DNA from: Agromyces kandeliae
Lineage (GTDB): Bacteria > Actinomycetota > Actinomycetes > Actinomycetales > Microbacteriaceae
NCBI RefSeq assembly: GCF_009674665.1
Contig: NZ_WKJD01000006.1
Coordinates: 370,836 to 434,835, forward strand
Length of the DNA stretch: 64,000 bases
Direction of reading: 5' to 3'
Shown here piece after piece: positions 56,212 to 64,000 of the stretch. A program made the position numbers and the translations under genes. The notes beneath the pieces are model-generated. The model was given only the letters and a program-made list of their open reading frames with translations, was not told the origin of the DNA and made no database searches. The first letter of the stretch is position 1. Each line of letters starts with the position of its first letter.

Positions 56212-56634
56212 ATGTCAGCAACGACGACACGGACCCCGATCGCACCCGAGAAGCCGGCGAAGCAGAAGCCGGGCGGCACGCTCTATCGCGGCCGCGAGGG
56301 CATGTGGTCGTGGGTGCTGCACCGGATCACCGGGGTGGCGATCTTCTTCTTCCTCCTCGTGCACATCCTCGACACCGCTCTCGTGCGCGTGAGCCCCGAG
56401 GCCTACAACGCGGTCATCGGCACCTACCAGACCCCGATCATGGGCCTCGGCGAGGTGGCGCTCGTCGGCGCGATCGTGTTCCACGCGTTCAACGGCCTGC
56501 GCGTCATCCTCGTCGACTTCTGGTCGTGGGCGACCCGCAACCAGAAGGTCCTGTTCTACATCGTGATCGCGCTCTGGGTGATCACGATGCTCGGGTTCGT
56601 GCCTCGGCACCTCATGAACGTCTTCAGCCACTAG
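56212..56634 (+). CDS. sdhC: Succinate dehydrogenase cytochrome b556 subunit SdhC
   Basis: This 140-residue membrane anchor subunit has three segments. It reads TLYRGREGMWSWVLHRITGV, HILDTALVRVSPEAYNAV, and IVFHAFNGLRVILVDFW with the heme His. CAGGAGGG stands about ten bases before the ATG, giving efficient translation. It begins the sdhCDAB operon and, with SdhD, holds heme b and the quinone site. Confidence 0.95.
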   Translation: MSATTTRTPIAPEKPAKQKPGGTLYRGREGMWSWVLHRITGVAIFFFLLVHILDTALVRVSPEAYNAVIGTYQTPIMGLGEVALVGAIVFHAFNGLRVILVDFWSWATRNQKVLFYIVIALWVITMLGFVPRHLMNVFSH

Positions 56635-56644
56635 GAGCGCCGTG

Positions 56645-57091
56645 ATGACCGTCATCGAATCCCCGCGCACCCCCGCTCGCCGGGCGCCGCGACGCGGCGT
56701 CAACCTCGAGAAGTGGGGCTGGATCTACATGCGCGCGTCGGGCGTCGTGCTCGTCGTGCTCGTCTTCGGACACCTCTTCGTCAACCTCATGGTCGGCGAG
56801 GGCGTCAAGGCCATCGACTTCGGCTTCGTGGGCGGCAAGTGGGCCGACCCGTTCTGGCAATGGTGGGACGTGCTGATGCTGTGGCTCGCGCTGATCCACG
56901 GCGCGAACGGCATGCGGACCATCGTCAGCGACTACACGAACCCGGGCACCGTGCAGCGGATCCTGAAGGGCGCGCTGCTCCTGTCCACGGTCGTGCTGCT
57001 CGTCCTCGGCACGCTCGTGGTGTTCACCTTCGACCCGTGCCCCGCAGGCTCGCCCGCCGAGCTGCTCCCCTCGTTCTGCCCCGCCGCATAG
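56645..57091 (+). CDS. sdhD: Succinate dehydrogenase membrane anchor SdhD
   Basis: This is a 148-residue anchor with three membrane segments. It has [40 protein letters not shown] and a last helix followed by a Cys-containing tail. The His in [10 protein letters not shown] is the likely heme ligand. ATG 56645 was chosen because GGAG lies seven bases before it; the adjacent GTG 56642 is possible. It lies ten bases after sdhC. Confidence 0.94.
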   Translation: MTVIESPRTPARRAPRRGVNLEKWGWIYMRASGVVLVVLVFGHLFVNLMVGEGVKAIDFGFVGGKWADPFWQWWDVLMLWLALIHGANGMRTIVSDYTNPGTVQRILKGALLLSTVVLLVLGTLVVFTFDPCPAGSPAELLPSFCPAA

Positions 57092-57098
57092 GAGACAC

Positions 57099-58907
57099 GT
57101 GACCAGCGAGAACCACGTCGAGACGACGGTCGTCGACGGCGTCCACTACCACCAGTACGACATCGTGATCGTCGGCGCCGGCGGCGCGGGCATGCGGGCC
57201 GCCATCGAGGCCGGACCGGGCGCGAAGACCGCGGTGATCTCCAAGCTCTACCCGACGCGCTCCCACACGGGCGCGGCGCAGGGCGGCATGGCCGCCGCGC
57301 TCGCCAACGTCGAGGAGGACAGCTGGGAGTGGCACACCTTCGACACGATCAAGGGCGGCGACTACCTGGTCGACCAGGACGCGGCGGAGATCCTCGCGAA
57401 GGAGGCCATCGACGCGGTCATCGACCTCGAGAACATGGGCCTGCCGTTCAACCGCACGCCCGAGGGCAAGATCGACCAGCGCCGGTTCGGCGGGCACACG
57501 CGCGACCACGGCAAGGCGCCGGTCCGTCGCGCGTGCTACGCGGCCGACCGCACCGGACACATGATCCTGCAGACGCTGTTCCAGAACTGCGTGAAGCTCG
57601 GCATCGAGTTCTACAACGAGTACTACGCGCTCGACCTCGTCATGACCGAGGTCGACGGCGTGCAGAAGCCGTCGGGCGTCGTCGCCTACGAGCTCGCCAC
57701 GGGCGAGCTCCACGTGTTCCAGGCCAAGGCCGTGATCTTCGCCACCGGCGGATTCGGGAAGATCTACAAGACGACCTCGAACGCGCACACGCTGACCGGC
57801 GACGGCGTCGGCATCATCTGGCGCAAGGGCCTGCCGCTGGAGGACATGGAGTTCTTCCAGTTCCACCCGACCGGCCTCGCCGGCCTCGGCATCCTCCTCA
57901 CCGAGGGCGCCCGCGGCGAGGGCGCCATCCTCCGCAACGCCTCGGGCGAGCGGTTCATGGAGCGCTACGCGCCGACCATCAAGGACCTGGCACCGCGCGA
58001 CATCGTCGCGCGATGCATGGTCCAGGAGGTCGCGGAGGGCCGCGGCGCGGGCCCCGACAAGGACTACGTGCTGCTCGACTGCACCCACCTCGGCGCCGAG
58101 GTGCTGGAGACCAAGCTGCCCGACATCACCGAGTTCGCGCGGACCTACCTCGGCGTCGATCCGGTGTACGAGCCGGTCCCGGTCATGCCGACGGCGCACT
58201 ACGCGATGGGCGGCATCCCGACCAACGTCAAGGCCGAGGTGCTGAGCGACAACACGACGGTCGTCCCCGGCCTCTACGCCGCGGGCGAGTGCGCGTGCGT
58301 GTCGGTGCACGGCTCGAACCGCCTCGGCACGAACTCGCTGCTCGACATCAACGTCTTCGGCAAGCGGGCCGGCCGCAACGCGGTCGAGTACGTCAACTCC
58401 GGCGTCGAGTTCACGCCGCTGCCCGAGGACCCGGCCGGCGACGTCCGCCGCCTCCTCGAGATGCTGCGCGACTCGAACGGCACCGAGCGGATCGCCGCCA
58501 TCCGCAAGGAGCTGCAGGACGAGATGGACAAGGGCGCCCAGGTGTTCCGGACGAGCGAGTCGCTCGACCACGTCGCCGAGGTGATCGCGGGCCTGCGCGA
58601 CCGCTACCGCGACATCGCCGTGCAAGACAAGGGGAGGCGGTTCAACACCGACCTGCTCGAGGCGGTCGAACTCGGGTTCCTCCTCGACCTCGCCGAGGTC
58701 GTGGTGGCCTCCGCCCGCAACCGCGAGGAGAGCCGCGGCGGTCACATGCGCGACGACTTCCCGAACCGCGACGACGAGAAGTTCATGCAGCACACGATGG
58801 CCTACCTGTCGGGCGACGCGCACTCGTCGGTCGCCTCCGATCACATCCGGCTCGACTGGAAGCCGGTGACGATCACCCGATACCAGCCGATGGAGAGGAA
58901 GTACTGA
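57099..58907 (+). CDS. sdhA: Succinate dehydrogenase flavoprotein SdhA
   Basis: This is a 602-residue flavoprotein that oxidises succinate to fumarate. It has [20 protein letters not shown] for [23 protein letters not shown] with the covalent-FAD His, [60 protein letters not shown], and [23 protein letters not shown] 57099 has GGAGA upstream. It lies seven bases after sdhD and one base before sdhB. Confidence 0.98.
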   Translation: MTSENHVETTVVDGVHYHQYDIVIVGAGGAGMRAAIEAGPGAKTAVISKLYPTRSHTGAAQGGMAAALANVEEDSWEWHTFDTIKGGDYLVDQDAAEILAKEAIDAVIDLENMGLPFNRTPEGKIDQRRFGGHTRDHGKAPVRRACYAADRTGHMILQTLFQNCVKLGIEFYNEYYALDLVMTEVDGVQKPSGVVAYELATGELHVFQAKAVIFATGGFGKIYKTTSNAHTLTGDGVGIIWRKGLPLEDMEFFQFHPTGLAGLGILLTEGARGEGAILRNASGERFMERYAPTIKDLAPRDIVARCMVQEVAEGRGAGPDKDYVLLDCTHLGAEVLETKLPDITEFARTYLGVDPVYEPVPVMPTAHYAMGGIPTNVKAEVLSDNTTVVPGLYAAGECACVSVHGSNRLGTNSLLDINVFGKRAGRNAVEYVNSGVEFTPLPEDPAGDVRRLLEMLRDSNGTERIAAIRKELQDEMDKGAQVFRTSESLDHVAEVIAGLRDRYRDIAVQDKGRRFNTDLLEAVELGFLLDLAEVVVASARNREESRGGHMRDDFPNRDDEKFMQHTMAYLSGDAHSSVASDHIRLDWKPVTITRYQPMERKY

Positions 58908-58908
58908 C

Positions 58909-59667
58909 GTGACGACCGCCACGCTCGAGACGTCGTCGACGGATGCCGCGACGAAGTCCTTCACCGTCACCTTCCTGATCCGCCGCTTCGACCCCGAGGT
59001 CGACGCCGAGCCGCGCTGGCAGGACTTCGACGTCGAGATGTACGCGACCGACCGCGTGCTCGACGCGCTGCACAAGATCAAGTGGGAGCAGGACGGCTCG
59101 CTGACGTTCCGCCGGTCGTGCGCGCACGGCATCTGCGGGTCCGACGCGATGCGCATCAACGGTCGCAACCGCCTGGCCTGCAAGACGCTGATCAAGGACC
59201 TCGACATCACGAAGCCCATCTACGTCGAGGCGATCAAGGGCCTCCCGCTCGAGAAGGACCTCGTCGTCGACATGGAGCCGTTCTTCGCGAGCTATCGCGA
59301 GGTGCAGCCCTTCCTCCAGGCGAGCGCCGCGCCCGCCTCGGGCAAGGAGCGCGTGCAGTCGGTCGCCGAGCGGGCTCGCTTCGACGACACCACGAAGTGC
59401 ATCCTGTGCGCCGCATGCACGTCGTCGTGCCCCGTGTTCTGGACCGATGGCCAGTACTTCGGCCCGGCCGCGATCGTGAACGCGCACCGCTTCATCTTCG
59501 ACTCGCGCGACGAGGAGGCCAAGGTGCGCCTCGACATCCTGAACGACAAGGAGGGCGTGTGGCGCTGCCGCACGACCTTCAACTGCACCGATGCGTGCCC
59601 TCGCGGCATCGAGGTGACCAAGGCGATCGCCGAGGTCAAGCAGGCCATCATGCGCGGAACGCCCTGA
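58909..59667 (+). CDS. sdhB: Succinate dehydrogenase iron-sulfur subunit SdhB
   Basis: This is a 252-residue subunit carrying the three iron-sulfur clusters. It has RRSCAHGICGSDAMRINGRN for the [2Fe-2S], CILCAACTSSCPVFW for the [4Fe-4S], and WRCRTTFNCTDACPRGIEVT for the remaining cysteines. GTG 58909 directly follows sdhA. A very strong hairpin 15 bases after the stop ends the operon. Confidence 0.98.
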   Translation: MTTATLETSSTDAATKSFTVTFLIRRFDPEVDAEPRWQDFDVEMYATDRVLDALHKIKWEQDGSLTFRRSCAHGICGSDAMRINGRNRLACKTLIKDLDITKPIYVEAIKGLPLEKDLVVDMEPFFASYREVQPFLQASAAPASGKERVQSVAERARFDDTTKCILCAACTSSCPVFWTDGQYFGPAAIVNAHRFIFDSRDEEAKVRLDILNDKEGVWRCRTTFNCTDACPRGIEVTKAIAEVKQAIMRGTP

Positions 59668-59681
59668 CGGGCTCCGCGGAG

Positions 59682-59716
59682 CGGAGGGGCCGGTGCGCAT
59701 CGCACCGGCCCCTCCG
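59682..59716. terminator. 16-base-pair hairpin ending the sdh operon
   Basis: CGGAGGGGCCGGTGCG and CGCACCGGCCCCTCCG form a perfect 16-base stem with a CAT loop. No T-tract follows. Confidence 0.7.
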
Positions 59717-59786
59717 GCGTCTCCGGGGCCCCTCGCGCGTGCGTCGGAGCTGGCGCGGGGTGGTCCGCCGTGCGGCATCCGCTCGC

Positions 59787-59792
59787 TAGGGT
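59787..59792 (+). promoter_or_regulatory. -10 box TAGGGT for leaderless yihY
   Basis: TAGGGT ends six bases before GTG 59799. Confidence 0.55.
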
Positions 59793-59798
59793 GAATGC

Positions 59799-61121
59799 GT
59801 GAGCGATCGCGGACGGGGACGCGACGGCGTTTCCGCGCCATCCGACGGCGTCGTGCCTCCCGGCGCGGCCGCCGGCAACGGCGTGCCCGCCGGACGGCAG
59901 CCCACGACCCTGCGCGTCCGAGACCGGATCGAGGCCGCGAGCGCACCGATCCTCGAGCGGTTCGACGAGCCGATCTCCCGCGCCGAGCAGTTCACGCAGT
60001 GGACGATGGCGCTCTTCCCGGTACGCGTCTGGCGCCACTTCCTCGCCCGGAACGGGTTCCTGCTCACCGCGGGGATGAGCTACCAGTCGCTGTTCGCGGT
60101 CTTCGCGGCGATCTACGTCGTCTTCGCCGTCGCGGGCATCTGGCTGCTGGGCGACGAGGAGACGCTCAACGCGCTCCTGCTGCTCATCAACACGTACGCA
60201 CCAGGGCTGGTCGGCCCGAACGGCGTGATCAGCACCGAGGACCTGCAGGCGGCCGCCACCGCGAGCACCAGCCTGTTCGGGTGGACCGGAGCCGTCGCGC
60301 TGGGCGGCCTGATCTGGACCGCCATCGGGTGGGTCACCTACGCCCGCATGGCCGTTCGCAGCATCTTCCTGCTGCCGAAGGACGATCGGGCGTACCTCTA
60401 CCTCAAGGCGCGCGACTTCGCCGCGGCGTTCATGTTCGGCGTCGCCATCCTCATCGCGGCGGTCCTCTCGATCGTCGCCACGGGGTTCCTCGACTGGCTG
60501 TTCGGACTGCTCGGCGTCGACCTCACCACGGAGTCGTCGATCGTGCGACTGGGCCTCCAGTTCGGGGCGATCATCGTCGTGTTCATCATCGACACGCTCG
60601 CGCTCGCCGTGATGTTCCGCTTCCTCTCGGGTGCGGAGATGCCGTGGCGACGCATGTGGACCGGTTCGCTGCTCGGCTCCGCCGCACTCAGCGTGCTGCA
60701 GATGCTCGGCGGGTGGGTCCTGTCGTGGGCCGGGAGCAACCCGCTCCTCGCGACGTTCACCGTCATCGTCGCGCTCCTGCTCTGGTTCCGGATCGCGAGC
60801 ATCATCATCCTCGTGGCGGCGGCGTGGATCGCGGTCGAGGCCGCGGACCGGAACGAGTCGCTTCGCCGGGTGACCGCCGAGCAGCTGGAGGCGGAGCGCC
60901 GCCAGCGCGAGTACGAGGCGCTCCTCACGGCCGCGAGGATCCGCGTGCGCGAGGCACGGGCGGCCGCCGAGGCGGCGCGCTGGTACGAGCGGATGGCCAC
61001 GGGCCGACGGCTCGCGAGGGCCCGGCGGGATCTCGACGAGCTCGAGGCATCCGCCCCGCCACCGCCGCCGACGAAGCCGCACCCATGGCGGAACGGGAAC
61101 GGCCGTGGGGGTGGGCTCGCC

Positions 61122-61124
<3 letters not shown>
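59799..61124 (+). CDS. YihY/BrkB family inner membrane protein
   Basis: This is a 441-residue protein with six membrane segments. It has FLTAGMSYQSLFA-like segment LLTAGMSYQSLFAVFAAIYV and GAVALGGLIWTAIGWVTYAR, with LFWFRIAS-like LLWFRIASIIILVAAAWIAV near the end, as in YihY (formerly RNase BN) proteins. The last 120 residues are a charged coiled coil (RRQREYEALLTAARIRVREA) and a Pro-rich tail not present in short family members. GTG 59799 follows TAGGGT by six bases. Its function is not firmly established; it is not an RNase. Confidence 0.9.
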
Positions 61125-63811
<2,687 letters not shown>

Positions 63812-63837
63812 ACCCGGGCGCCGGTGCGGAGACGGCA

Positions 63838-63873
63838 ACGGGCCGGGGTGCCTTCCCGTGCACCCCGGCCCGT
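63838..63873. terminator. Bidirectional hairpin between HAD and glpK genes
   Basis: ACGGGCCGGGGTGC and GCACCCCGGCCCGT form a perfect 14-base stem with an eight-base loop between convergent genes. No T-tract is present on either side. Confidence 0.65.
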
Positions 63874-63907
63874 GTCATCCGCTCACCTCGGCGAGCGATC
63901 GCTCATG

Positions 63908-64000
63908 TCAGCGGACGTCGTCGTCGACCCAGTCGAGGGTCTTCGTGACGGCCTTCTTCCAGAGGCGCAGCTGCCGGTCGCGTTCGTCGGCGTCCATCTG
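63908..64000 (-). CDS. glpK: Glycerol kinase, C-terminal 30 residues (cut by window edge)
   Basis: This is the last 30 codons of a gene that enters from the right edge. The sequence contains MDADERDRQLRLWKKAVTKT followed by LDWVDDD, which matches the C-terminal helix and end of glycerol kinases. The TGA is at 63908-63910. Only this fragment is visible, so the identification rests on a single characteristic helix. Confidence 0.78.
   Translation of the reverse strand, partial: QMDADERDRQLRLWKKAVTKTLDWVDDDVR

Overview
This 64 kb window is very GC-rich and actinobacterial. It is most like the family Microbacteriaceae (inferred from gene content and order, not from any search). Supporting signs are GTG starts, ATGA stop/start overlaps, many probable leaderless promoters, a biotin-dependent acyl-CoA carboxylase with a small epsilon subunit, and an actinobacterial sdhCDAB operon. 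Every large reading frame has long antisense shadows; these are left out. No tRNA, rRNA, CRISPR array, insertion sequence or phage gene was seen.

Positions 1-26,000 hold a cell-envelope glycopolymer locus. It encodes glycosyltransferases of the GT4 and GT2 types and two large multi-membrane GT-C-like proteins (DUF2142 and YfhO). A polyprenyl-phosphate glycosyltransferase (GtrB/DPM1-like), a sugar epimerase and a flippase-like protein follow. Next come a Wzm/Wzt ABC exporter, the complete dTDP-rhamnose pathway (rmlA, rmlC, rmlB, rmlD), more rhamnosyltransferase-like enzymes and an LCP ligase. The logic is: make dTDP-rhamnose and other donors, build a chain on a lipid carrier, export it through Wzm/Wzt, decorate it outside with GT-C enzymes, and attach it to peptidoglycan with the LCP protein. 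A secreted protein with a lysozyme-like domain and four VHVYVDG repeats, followed by a lipoprotein gene partner, is embedded in the locus.

Positions 26,000-33,000 hold purE, purK, a GtrA membrane protein, a solitary DarT-like ADP-ribosyltransferase, a PH-domain protein, and birA divergent from the carboxylase beta and epsilon subunits. Positions 33,000-44,400 hold a two-component system with a third, kinase-like membrane protein, a TrmA-type methyltransferase, a Maf protein, the biotin-carrying carboxylase alpha subunit, an LpdA-type flavoprotein, purine nucleoside phosphorylase and a phosphohexomutase. BirA should biotinylate Lys553 of the alpha subunit, which partners the beta and epsilon subunits.

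Positions 44,400-56,100 read leftward and form a nucleoside uptake and salvage region. It has two BMP-type lipoproteins, an RbsA-like ATPase, two permeases, cytidine deaminase, thymidine phosphorylase and adenosine deaminase, followed by an orphan PTS IIA/IIB pair. A mannose-1-phosphate guanylyltransferase sits at its head. Positions 56,200-64,000 carry sdhCDAB, a YihY membrane protein, exonuclease III, trpS, a HAD hydrolase and the 3' end of glpK.

The points most worth follow-up are the solitary DarT-like enzyme, the secreted lysozyme-like/VHVYVDG protein, a sequence element shared by the two carboxylase promoters, two tiny leader ORFs coupled to their downstream genes, a perfect 16-bp palindrome between the BMP genes, and a strongly over-represented octamer (CGGATGCC).
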